Below, piece by piece: positions 46,904 through 55,053 of a stretch of 64,000 bases of DNA. This DNA comes from an uncultured Oleispira sp. Its GTDB lineage: Bacteria > Pseudomonadota > Gammaproteobacteria > Pseudomonadales > Oceanobacteraceae. A program made the translations under genes and the position numbers. The stretch is taken from NCBI GenBank assembly GCA_913061415.1, contig CAJXUD010000001.1, positions 534,505 through 598,504 on the forward strand, read 5' to 3'. A model generated the notes under the pieces. The model worked only from the letters and a program-made list of their open reading frames with translations, was not told the origin of the DNA and ran no database searches. The first letter of the stretch is position 1. Each line of letters starts with the position of its first letter.

Positions 46904-48199
46904 GTGGCTCGTTTTTGTTACAACTTGGTTTTTACCTTAGCCATTCCTATTATCTTGCTTCGCATGTGGCTGCGCGGAAGTGCCAACCCAGGCTATCGCA
47001 AACGTTGGGCAGAACGCTTTGCGCTATTCACTTTTAAGGGCAAGGCCAACGGTCTATTAATACACTCGGTATCCGTCGGCGAGACCCTAGCGGCAGAGCC
47101 ACTGGTGCGTAGCTTGCAAGCCGCACACCCCGATCTAACGCTAACAATCACGACCACAACGCCCACGGGCTCTGACCAGGTATTGCGTTTATACGCGGCT
47201 GATCTAGCCGCAGGACGTATTATTCATCTTTATTTACCCTACGATTTACCGTGGTTGATGGGGCGCTTTATTAAAAAAATTCAGCCGCGACTGTGCATCA
47301 TTATGGAAACAGAGCTGTGGCCGAATATCATCCGCAGCTGCAACAAACAGCAAGTGCCGGTGATACTGGCCAATGCGCGGCTATCAGAAAAATCAGCCCG
47401 AGGTTATGCCAAGTTCTCGAAGTTAACTCAGCCTATGCTGCAAGGCCTTGATCTGGTTGCCGCACAACACCGAAGCGATGCTGAACGTTTTGTTGGACTG
47501 GGTATTGATAACAACAAAGTCGATGTCACAGGCAGCATAAAATTTGATATCAGTGTGCCACAGCAGTCGCTGGCAGACGGCCAAAGGTTAAAAACTCAGT
47601 GGGGTGAGGCGCGCCCAGTGCTGGTATTGGCGAGCAGTCATGAAGGGGAAGACGATCTTATTCTGACCAGTTATCAACAGCTGTTAGCGGACTTCCCAGA
47701 CTTGTTATTAACCATTGTACCGCGTCATCCCGAACGCTTTGATGAGGTTGCTGCGTTAGTATTGGACAGAAAATTAAACCTAATAAGACGCAGTGAATCT
47801 TTCGAAAAAGGCAATAGTCAAGCAAGTCCAACGACGCAGGTCTATTTGGCCGATACCATGGGCGAGATGCTGTTATTACTCGCGGCGGCTGATATTGCGG
47901 TTATTGGAGGCAGCTTTATCGAACACGGTGGCCATAATCCGCTAGAAGCCTGTGCCTTGTCGAAGGCCGTGGTTATGGGGCCTAGTGACTACAATTTTGC
48001 GGCTATTTCACAGCAACTTATCAGCCAAGGTGCGATGCAGCAAACGCCTGCCGAACAGCTGACTATTTGCCTAAGACAGCTAATGGAACGGCCAGCGTTA
48101 CGTAAAGAAATGGGCCAGAGTGGCCAGCGAGTTGTTGCTGATAACCAAGGTGCAGTCGCTCGACTCACTGAGCTTGTCACTGAGCGGCTACATCGTTAG
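46904..48199 (+). CDS. waaA: 3-deoxy-D-manno-octulosonic acid transferase
   Basis: The 431-residue protein matches Kdo transferase: an N-terminal membrane anchor, LRGSANPGYRKRWAERF, the SVSVGETLAAEPLVRSL block with the catalytic glutamate, TTTTPTGSDQV, and PRHPERFDEV and GGSFIEHGGHNPLEAC in the donor domain. It attaches Kdo to lipid A. I start it at the GTG at 46904, because AGGAG lies eight bases upstream and the protein then begins as its relatives do; the frame is open upstream to 46850. Confidence 0.94.
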   Translation: MARFCYNLVFTLAIPIILLRMWLRGSANPGYRKRWAERFALFTFKGKANGLLIHSVSVGETLAAEPLVRSLQAAHPDLTLTITTTTPTGSDQVLRLYAADLAAGRIIHLYLPYDLPWLMGRFIKKIQPRLCIIMETELWPNIIRSCNKQQVPVILANARLSEKSARGYAKFSKLTQPMLQGLDLVAAQHRSDAERFVGLGIDNNKVDVTGSIKFDISVPQQSLADGQRLKTQWGEARPVLVLASSHEGEDDLILTSYQQLLADFPDLLLTIVPRHPERFDEVAALVLDRKLNLIRRSESFEKGNSQASPTTQVYLADTMGEMLLLLAAADIAVIGGSFIEHGGHNPLEACALSKAVVMGPSDYNFAAISQQLISQGAMQQTPAEQLTICLRQLMERPALRKEMGQSGQRVVADNQGAVARLTELVTERLHR

Positions 48200-48250
48200 G
48201 TATTATTAACTTTAAGGCATAGATCTCTTTATTATCCCAAAATAGACTCG

Positions 48251-48290
48251 CCTATAATTTCAGCATACACTTGTTAGCTGAAATTATAGG
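48251..48290 (+). promoter_or_regulatory. 40-bp palindromic operator before the reductase-desaturase operon
   Basis: CCTATAATTTCAGC (48251-48264) and GCTGAAATTATAGG (48277-48290) are perfect inverted arms of 14 bp. The centre continues the symmetry as AGC-N2-ACA-N2-TGT-N2-GCT (48262-48279). A TATAAT -10 box lies in the left arm, and the right arm reaches the ribosome binding site AGGAG. The inner core resembles operators of TetR-type fatty-acid regulators (FabR, DesT). A repressor site is the likely meaning. Confidence 0.7.
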
Positions 48291-48297
48291 AGTCCAC

Positions 48298-49416
48298 ATG
48301 AACGCACTCGCACAACAAGGCTGGATCTGGTTTAGCCAGGCATTAACCCAGCACAGCTCATTTTCTGGCTACTTCCAACCATTGATTCAATTGATCGCGC
48401 CACAATGGTCAACGGATGCCTATCGCGCTCAAGTTATAGAGATTCGTGATGAATTGGCCGACATGTTTACCTTGGTTTTAAAACCTAAAACAGGATTGAT
48501 CGATCAGCAATGGCCTAGCTTTAAAGCGGGGCAGTTTATTGAATTGATGGTTGAGAAAGAAGGCAGTCGAACGCTGCGTTGTTTTAGTATTTCATCTTCG
48601 CCTGCACATTATAAAAAAACAGGCCTAATCGAGTTGAGCATTCGAATTCAGCGACAAGGCCGAATCACCCCATGGATTCGCGAACAAATGCGCGTAGGCA
48701 GCTTGGTGAATATCTCAGTCGCTCAAGGTGATTTTATTTTACCGACGCCGCTTGTCGAAAAATATTTATTCATCGCGGGTGGCAGTGGGATTACCCCTTT
48801 TCGTTCAATGCTGCAGCAACAATTACTTAGCGAAGAGACAGAGCAGCGAGATATTCATCTGCTTTATTATTCAAGAAATAATCAGCACATCGCCTTTCAG
48901 CAAGAGCTAGAACAGCTACAGAATAACTGCCCGAATATTACCGTTACTTTTATAAATGGCGAGCAAGAAGGCTTTATTTGTGAGCAGCATGTGCAGAATT
49001 ATTGCCCCGATTATCATCAGCGCACGAGCTTTATTTGCGGCCCAAGCCCAATGATCCAGCAAGCCCGAAAAGTACTATCCGACCTCAAGGTTGATAACAG
49101 CAAAATAAATTTTGAGTTCTTTGGTGCTGCACCGATCGAGATGAAAAGTACAGGACAAGCGATTGTGCACTTTCAAGCCTCAGAAAAAATTGTGGTGAGT
49201 GAAGAAAACAAAACCGAAACGTTATTAGAGCAAGCCGAAGCACAAGGACTAACGCCTGTGTCTGGTTGCCGTATCGGGGTGTGTCACCAGTGCATTTGTA
49301 AAAAGAAAAGTGGCATCGTATTTAATACTCGCACCCAACAATATTCAGATACCGGCAGTGAAGAAATTCAACTGTGCATTTCCGTCGCTCAAGGCGATGT
49401 TGTACTCGATCTTTAA
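48298..49416 (+). CDS. Flavin/[2Fe-2S] ferredoxin reductase partner of the desaturase
   Basis: The 372-residue protein has a ferredoxin-reductase module (RTLRCFSISSSP for FAD, FIAGGSGITPFRSML for NAD(P)) and a C-terminal plant-type 2Fe-2S domain (SGCRIGVCHQCICKKKSG with the last cysteine in EIQLCISVA). It carries electrons from NAD(P)H to the desaturase encoded 20 bases downstream, as PA4889 does for DesB in Pseudomonas. The ATG at 48298 has TAGGAG ten bases upstream; an upstream in-frame TTG at 48271 lies inside the operator and is rejected. Confidence 0.9.
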   Translation: MNALAQQGWIWFSQALTQHSSFSGYFQPLIQLIAPQWSTDAYRAQVIEIRDELADMFTLVLKPKTGLIDQQWPSFKAGQFIELMVEKEGSRTLRCFSISSSPAHYKKTGLIELSIRIQRQGRITPWIREQMRVGSLVNISVAQGDFILPTPLVEKYLFIAGGSGITPFRSMLQQQLLSEETEQRDIHLLYYSRNNQHIAFQQELEQLQNNCPNITVTFINGEQEGFICEQHVQNYCPDYHQRTSFICGPSPMIQQARKVLSDLKVDNSKINFEFFGAAPIEMKSTGQAIVHFQASEKIVVSEENKTETLLEQAEAQGLTPVSGCRIGVCHQCICKKKSGIVFNTRTQQYSDTGSEEIQLCISVAQGDVVLDL

Positions 49417-49436
49417 CCGACGATAAGGAAACTACT

Positions 49437-50561
49437 ATGACAATCAATCTCGCCCATAATCGTCCTGATGCAGAATCATTAAACGCATTTGAAAACGACC
49501 TCAATAACATTCGTGAAGAAACTATATCTAAAGTTGGGCAAGCAGACGCACGCTATATCCGAAAAATTATTCGCATTCAGCGCAGTGGTGAAGTGTTTGG
49601 TCGCTTATCTTTAGTGCTGGGTTTTTTCCATCCATTATTTTGGGTGGCGGGTATTGCGCTATTAGCCTTGTCAAAAATTCTAGATAACATGGAAATTGGG
49701 CATAATATTATGCATGGCCAATATGACTGGATGAATGACCCCCATATTAACTCACGAAAGTTTGATTGGGACATCTGGGGCGACGGCGAATCTTGGAAGC
49801 GTTACCACAATCATGAACATCATACGTATACCAATATTATCGGCAAAGACCGAGATTATGGTTACGGATTATTACGCTTAAGTGATGATATAGCTTGGCG
49901 CCCCAAAAACCGTTTTCAATTTATTACCTACACCTTGCTAAGCAGTTTCTTTCAGTTTGGTATTGCCTATCACGAAGTTGCAGGAGAGCGTATCTTTGCC
50001 GGAAAACAGAAAGAAACATCCAGCTTGCCAATTAGCCGTGAAGCATTAAAGCAATCGTTTTTTTCTAAAATTAAAAAACAGGTTTTTAAAGAGTACTTAT
50101 TCTTTCCACTATTGGCGGCGTTAATTTCATGGCCCATGTTTTTTGCCGTATTGGCGGGGAATATGATTGCGGAATTTATTCGTAACTGGTGGACAGCAAG
50201 TGTCATTTTTTGCGGCCACTTTACCGAAGATGCGCAGACCTTTGATGAAAAAGAATGTGAAAATGAAACCCGTGGTGAATGGTACTATCGCCAGATTTTA
50301 GGTTCGTCAAATTTTAAAGGCAGTCGTATCTTTCATATTTTAACGGGGCACTTAAGCTGCCAAGTTGAGCACCATCTTTTTCCTGATGTGCCAGCTTATC
50401 ATTATGTTGAAATGGCTGACAAGGTAGAGGCGGTCTGTAAAAAGTATAATATTCCTTACAATACAGGATCGTTTGGCCAACAGTACTGGACGGTCGTTAA
50501 GCGCGTCATAAAGTACTCCTTTCCAACTAAAGAAGAGCAGCAGCTTGCGACGAATTCATAA
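49437..50561 (+). CDS. Membrane fatty-acid (acyl-CoA/acyl-lipid) desaturase
   Basis: The 374-residue protein has the three di-iron histidine boxes: HNIMH (about residues 89-93), HNHEHH and QVEHHLFPD. Membrane segments lie between them. The glutamine in the third box marks the QxxHH group of desaturases. Together with the upstream reductase it resembles the DesC-DesB pair of Pseudomonas, which makes unsaturated fatty acids aerobically from exogenous acyl chains. The ATG at 49437 has AAGGA about eight bases upstream. Confidence 0.9.
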   Translation: MTINLAHNRPDAESLNAFENDLNNIREETISKVGQADARYIRKIIRIQRSGEVFGRLSLVLGFFHPLFWVAGIALLALSKILDNMEIGHNIMHGQYDWMNDPHINSRKFDWDIWGDGESWKRYHNHEHHTYTNIIGKDRDYGYGLLRLSDDIAWRPKNRFQFITYTLLSSFFQFGIAYHEVAGERIFAGKQKETSSLPISREALKQSFFSKIKKQVFKEYLFFPLLAALISWPMFFAVLAGNMIAEFIRNWWTASVIFCGHFTEDAQTFDEKECENETRGEWYYRQILGSSNFKGSRIFHILTGHLSCQVEHHLFPDVPAYHYVEMADKVEAVCKKYNIPYNTGSFGQQYWTVVKRVIKYSFPTKEEQQLATNS

Positions 50562-50596
50562 CTCAAATAATGAGTTAATAACTAAAATAATAGACA

Positions 50597-50626
50597 CAAA
50601 AAACCACTCAGTTGAGTGGTTTTTTG
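50597..50626. terminator. Bidirectional terminator after the desaturase gene
   Basis: CAAAAAACCACTCA and TGAGTGGTTTTTTG form a perfect 14-bp palindrome with a two-base centre and T-runs on both strands. It ends the desaturase operon and the convergent tolC-like gene. Confidence 0.9.
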
Positions 50627-50681
50627 TGGTTTGCTTTTTACTATTCAGTCCTAATAACAGAACCTAGATATCGCAAAAAGA

Positions 50682-51980
50682 TTACTTCAACCAAGCATTC
50701 AACGCTTGAATATCCGCTTCTGCTAATGAACCAGCAAAGAACTTCAAGTTCAGTAAATCAATAATGTAATCATAACGCGCATTGGCATAATCGCGCTGAG
50801 CGCTGAATAAATTACGTTGAGCATTTAATACTTCAACAATGTTACGCGTACCCACTTGGTAACCGGTTTCTGTTGCTTCTAATGCACTACGAGAAGAAAC
50901 CGTTGCACGATTACGCGCCTTCACCGTTAATACATCCGTTTGCACTTTACGGTACAAACTACGAATGTTGTTTTTAACCGTACGCTGCTGTAAATCTAAA
51001 TTCGCGCTAGCTTCAGTAGAGCGTGCCGCGGCTTGCTTGGCTTTAGCGTAGTTACTACCGCCAGCAAATAATGGGATCGTTGCGGTAAGGGCTAGTGACG
51101 TTGTAGTACCATCAACAACATTACTACCAACAACCTGCTCACCATCGGTATAACTCCACTGTGCATTAATTACAGGAGCATAGTTAGACCAGCCTGCTTT
51201 ACGAGTATATTCTGCAGCGTTAACACCTTCTTGAGCAAGCTGAATACCGGCGTACTTACTTAAACCCGCATCAACCCATTCATTCGCTGCTTTTTTCGGC
51301 GTAGAAAATTCAACATCACTTCTTAAATGAGCCAAGTTTTCAAAACGCTGGCCAGTGATTTGCTCTAAAGCTTCGTAACTAATATCCAAAGCAGCTTCTT
51401 GACCAATAAGATTGGCATACGATAAATCGTAAGACGCTTCTGCTTCATGAACTTCGGTAATGGCAATAAGGCCGACTTCAAAACGCTGTTGAGTTTGTTC
51501 TAATTGACGCTTAACGGCTTTCTCTTCAGCACGAGCAGTCTCTAAATTTTCTTTTGCGCGCAATACGTTGAAGTAAGCACCGGCGGTACGTAAAATTAAT
51601 TGCTGCTCGCTTAATACGTATTCCAAGTCAGAAGCACCACCACCGGCCGACGCGGCTTTATAGTTGTACCAGCTATTAAGGTTAAACAGAGTTTGGCTAA
51701 TGGTCGCATTGTAAGAAAGCGCTTCGACATCAGAGGTTGGGCCGCCATCGATTTCAGTTTCAGAATCGATTTTGGTTGCGCCAATGGTTATCTGAGGTAA
51801 TAGCGCTGCACGAGCAAGGCTTACCTGGTAATCACCAGAGCTGCGCTTAGCCTTCGCGGCAGCAAGTTCAGCATCATTGGTTAGCGAAAGCTGATAAATT
51901 TCGTTAAGGTCTGCGGCCATCGCATGACTAGCGAAAAAAGCAGAAGAAATTATCGATGTTAGTGTAATAATTTTTTTCAT
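50682..51980 (-). CDS. tolC: TolC-family outer-membrane channel protein
   Basis: The 432-residue protein has a signal peptide (MKKIITLTSIISSAFFASHA) and the repeated helical and strand layout of TolC (LNEIYQLSLTNDAELAAAKA, ATISQTLFNLNSWYNYKAA, GTRNIVEVLNAQRNLFSAQR). It forms the trimeric exit duct for type I secretion and efflux pumps. The divergent nudF-yqiB-cpdA-yqiA block beside it is the E. coli tolC neighbourhood, which supports the gene name. Confidence 0.92.
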   Translation of the reverse strand: MKKIITLTSIISSAFFASHAMAADLNEIYQLSLTNDAELAAAKAKRSSGDYQVSLARAALLPQITIGATKIDSETEIDGGPTSDVEALSYNATISQTLFNLNSWYNYKAASAGGGASDLEYVLSEQQLILRTAGAYFNVLRAKENLETARAEEKAVKRQLEQTQQRFEVGLIAITEVHEAEASYDLSYANLIGQEAALDISYEALEQITGQRFENLAHLRSDVEFSTPKKAANEWVDAGLSKYAGIQLAQEGVNAAEYTRKAGWSNYAPVINAQWSYTDGEQVVGSNVVDGTTTSLALTATIPLFAGGSNYAKAKQAAARSTEASANLDLQQRTVKNNIRSLYRKVQTDVLTVKARNRATVSSRSALEATETGYQVGTRNIVEVLNAQRNLFSAQRDYANARYDYIIDLLNLKFFAGSLAEADIQALNAWLK

Positions 51981-52140
51981 GACAAGGTCTCAAACGGCTT
52001 GTAAAAATAGATTAATAAGAATATTAACAGATTAATCCGTGAATACATGGCTAAATTGTTCCAGTATCAGCAACACTGCGTTACAGGTAGTCTACCTTGT
52101 AGTTACTTAATATTCCAATCGAGTTATGTAGTAGGTCTTA

Positions 52141-52779
52141 ATGTCTGAATTAACCGTAAAATTTAATCAAGATGATTATAAAATCGCAACAAAAGAAACC
52201 TTATATAACGGCTTCTTTAAGATAGATCGCTTTGCCATACAGCATAAGCTATTTGCAGGAGGAAACAGCGAACTATTTACACGCGAATTGTTTGAGCGCG
52301 GAGAAGCAGCAGCCGTATTGCTGTATGACCCCAAAAAAGACGTGGTGGTATTAACAGAACAGTTCCGAATCGGTGCCGCGCAGAGCCCAGAAAAAAGCTC
52401 ACCTTGGTTGTTAGAAGTGGTGGCGGGAATTGTAGAAGAAGGTGAACAGCCAGAAGACGTGGCGCGTCGTGAAGCGCAAGAAGAAGCCGACTGCATCATC
52501 CAAGACTTACTGCCGATTTCCAGCTATTGGTCTTCACCAGGAGGGACTTCTGAGAAAATACACCTGTACTGCGCACTCTTGGATAGTAGTGGTATGGGCG
52601 GTGTACACGGGCTTGAGCATGAGCAAGAAGATATCTTAGTGCGAATCGTACCGTTTGAGCAGGCTTACAACGGCATTGCGAGTGGTGAAATTAATAATGC
52701 CGCAACCATCATTGCGTTGCAGTGGCTCAAAATACATCAACGTTCAATCCTCACTGCAGACGAGCCAAGCGGCGAATAA
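52141..52779 (+). CDS. nudF: ADP-ribose pyrophosphatase
   Basis: The 212-residue protein has a Nudix box (GIVEEGEQPEDVARREAQEE then ADC) and the NudF-type N-terminal region with FELFTRELFERGEA-like FTRELFERGEAAAVLLYD. It hydrolyses ADP-ribose to AMP and ribose-5-phosphate. It is divergent from tolC. Confidence 0.93.
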   Translation: MSELTVKFNQDDYKIATKETLYNGFFKIDRFAIQHKLFAGGNSELFTRELFERGEAAAVLLYDPKKDVVVLTEQFRIGAAQSPEKSSPWLLEVVAGIVEEGEQPEDVARREAQEEADCIIQDLLPISSYWSSPGGTSEKIHLYCALLDSSGMGGVHGLEHEQEDILVRIVPFEQAYNGIASGEINNAATIIALQWLKIHQRSILTADEPSGE

Positions 52780-52930
52780 CGCCATATAGCCAGAAAGACT
52801 GAGTAGCCTAGTTGTTAAATCAACTGGGTCTTTGCCCTAGGCAATCTGTGCGCTTTTCGATAGGGTGGCGACTCAATGATAAGTATTGAATTCACAATAG
52901 AATGAACAACTGCAGTAGAAGGATGACACC

Positions 52931-53404
52931 ATGGCATTAAATCGCCGTTATGTTCCAGACCTCAAAAAAATGGGGGCCGCTTGTGAAGGGAATTACATTC
53001 GCTTAAACAAACTGATGCCTGAGTTTGAGCTGGGCTATGAAACATCCTTTAATATACACGGGGATGCGCCCAGTGATAGTCGCGAGTATCAAGCACGCAT
53101 TCATCTGAAGGTCATTGAAAGCTTTCCGTATACCTCGACGGTCGAGGTTGTGCAAAAGGGACTCTGCCCAGAGTGGATACAGCCACCCTGCATGATTGTG
53201 CGGATATACCACGATGCGCGCTCGGCAGAAGTAACGAGCTACCAGAATCAAAAGCGAATTGAAGGGAAATACCAATACCCTAATCCGCAAATGCGCATGC
53301 CCGACGAGAAATCGCAGCTAAATCAATTCTTAGCAGAATGGCTGACACACTGCCTTAAATATGGCCATGCCGAGGTTGCTCTAGACTTTGCGCCACAGAG
53401 GTAA
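52931..53404 (+). CDS. yqiB: DUF1249 protein YqiB
   Basis: The 157-residue protein fits DUF1249: YVPDLKKMGAACEGNYIRLN at the start, RVxxxSxYTxTV-like IESFPYTSTVEV and MIVRIYHDARSAEVTSYQ. Its function is unknown, but it stands between nudF and cpdA in many gammaproteobacteria, as here. Confidence 0.88.
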   Translation: MALNRRYVPDLKKMGAACEGNYIRLNKLMPEFELGYETSFNIHGDAPSDSREYQARIHLKVIESFPYTSTVEVVQKGLCPEWIQPPCMIVRIYHDARSAEVTSYQNQKRIEGKYQYPNPQMRMPDEKSQLNQFLAEWLTHCLKYGHAEVALDFAPQR

Positions 53405-53528
53405 TCGCGGTAATGGTTCGCAAATCGAATAAAATGTGATCTAATTCTTAAAAGGTTACGAAATTGAGTATATAGTTAGAGGATAGCTTTTAGTTAAAAC
53501 TCTTTTAAATTGGACATGGAGCTCCTAT

Positions 53529-54335
53529 TTGTATTCGCTAGATAATGAAGGACCCATTCAGTTTATTCAGATAACGGATACCCATCTGCTAGAAACTGAG
53601 CAAGGACACTTACTGGGGCTAGAAACCCAGTACAGTCTTGATTGTGTTCTTAAAACGGTTCAATCAGAAAATTCCGACATCGACTTCTTTGTGGTGTCAG
53701 GTGACTTATCTCAAGACGGTTCTCTGAGCTCCTATCAGCGTCTAAAAGACTCGCTCGCGCCTTTTAAAGTTCCTTCCTTTTGGTTTGCCGGTAACCACGA
53801 CGAAATGTCTAACATGAAGACCGTCAGTCAAGGCACCGAGCACCTAGAAAACATTATTCGTACCCCGCATTGGCAACTGGTGTTATTAAACTCCCAGGTA
53901 GAAGGCGCGGTATTTGGTAACTTAGCTGACGACCAGCTAGAACTGCTTGAGCGTGCTTTAGCAGAACGTCCAGATTTACATACCCTAGTAAGCTTACACC
54001 ACCATCCTATTGCTATGGAAAGCGGCTGGATGGATAAAATTGGTGTAAAAAACGGCGAAAAACTTATGGCAATCGCTGCCAAGCACCCAAGCGTAAAATG
54101 TATTCTCTGGGGCCATGTGCACCAAGATAGCGATCGTTTGGTCGATGGCATTCGTATGCTGTCTACCCCCTCTACGTGTGTGCAGTTTTTACCTAAGTCG
54201 GAAGACTTTAATGTGGATATGATTGCCCCAGGTTATCGTCGCTTAAAGCTTAACCCAGATGGCTCAATCGAAACCCATGTATCGAGAGTCGAAGGTATCA
54301 AGTTTGACGTCGATTTATCCGTCAAAGGCTACTGA
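53529..54335 (+). CDS. cpdA: 3',5'-cyclic-AMP phosphodiesterase
   Basis: The 268-residue protein is a calcineurin-like metallophosphoesterase with ITDTHLL, VVSGDLSQDG, FAGNHDE, LHHHPI and LWGHVHQD in order, as in CpdA (Icc). It lowers cAMP. The start is a TTG at 53529 with GGAG about eight bases upstream; no ATG or GTG lies suitably in frame. A nine-codon ATG frame overlaps this start but is probably accidental. Confidence 0.92.
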   Translation: MYSLDNEGPIQFIQITDTHLLETEQGHLLGLETQYSLDCVLKTVQSENSDIDFFVVSGDLSQDGSLSSYQRLKDSLAPFKVPSFWFAGNHDEMSNMKTVSQGTEHLENIIRTPHWQLVLLNSQVEGAVFGNLADDQLELLERALAERPDLHTLVSLHHHPIAMESGWMDKIGVKNGEKLMAIAAKHPSVKCILWGHVHQDSDRLVDGIRMLSTPSTCVQFLPKSEDFNVDMIAPGYRRLKLNPDGSIETHVSRVEGIKFDVDLSVKGY

Positions 54336-54342
54336 TAAGAAT

Positions 54343-54939
54343 ATGCTACCTAGCCATATCGCCTGTGTTTATTTGCACGGGTTCTTAAGTTCTCCACAAT
54401 CTAAAAAAGCCCAAGAACTCATTCAGTTTTTTACCGACCACGGATTGCAAAAGCAATTACGCGTGCCTGCACTCTCGTTTGAACCTGCGGTTGCTATTCA
54501 GCAAGCTCGTGATGCGATTCAAGAGCTGCAGAAGCAAGAAGGCATTGATCAAGTCTTTGTGATGGGAAGCTCATTAGGTGGATTTTATGCGACTCACCTT
54601 GCTGTTGAAGAAAACATCAAAGGCGTATTAATCAACCCTGCTGTGCGTCCTTATGAACTGCTCGATAAGTACCTCGGCCCGAATGAACACTATTACGACG
54701 GGCAAACATACCTTCTAGAAATGAAACACATCGAACAACTGCAAGTGATTGAAACTGAACGATTAACGGCACCAGAAAACCTACTGCTATTATTACAAAC
54801 CGGCGATGAAACGCTGGATTACCGGTTGGCGATTGAGAAATACCAAGACTGCCCCAGCTACATTGAGCCTGGCGGAAACCATAGCTACGAAGGCTTTATG
54901 GAAAAACTTACATCTATATTTTATTTTGTTCAAGGCTGA
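54343..54939 (+). CDS. yqiA: YqiA-family alpha/beta-hydrolase (esterase)
   Basis: The 198-residue protein begins MLPSHIACVYLHGFLSSPQS and has the nucleophile elbow VMGSSLGGFYATHLA, an acid in LQTGDETLDY and the histidine in GGNHSYEGF. The true start is the ATG at 54343, eight bases after the cpdA stop; an earlier in-frame ATG at 54259 lies inside cpdA. Confidence 0.9.
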   Translation: MLPSHIACVYLHGFLSSPQSKKAQELIQFFTDHGLQKQLRVPALSFEPAVAIQQARDAIQELQKQEGIDQVFVMGSSLGGFYATHLAVEENIKGVLINPAVRPYELLDKYLGPNEHYYDGQTYLLEMKHIEQLQVIETERLTAPENLLLLLQTGDETLDYRLAIEKYQDCPSYIEPGGNHSYEGFMEKLTSIFYFVQG

Positions 54940-55053
54940 TTGCTTTTGTAGATAGTTGATTTATAACGATGAACATTTAATGCATTCAAATAAAAAAGAC
55001 TGTTTATACAATTATTAAATAGCCAGTAACTTTCCTTCGAAATCAGAATCCTT

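Noticed and set aside
53514..53543. Short ATG frame (MELLFVFAR) overlapping the cpdA start as a leader peptide
   Set aside because: Only nine codons, made up largely of the ribosome binding site and start region of cpdA; no support for a leader.
54259..54342. Longer N-terminus for yqiA
   Set aside because: It lies wholly inside the cpdA coding region in another frame; the ATG at 54343 matches the family start.
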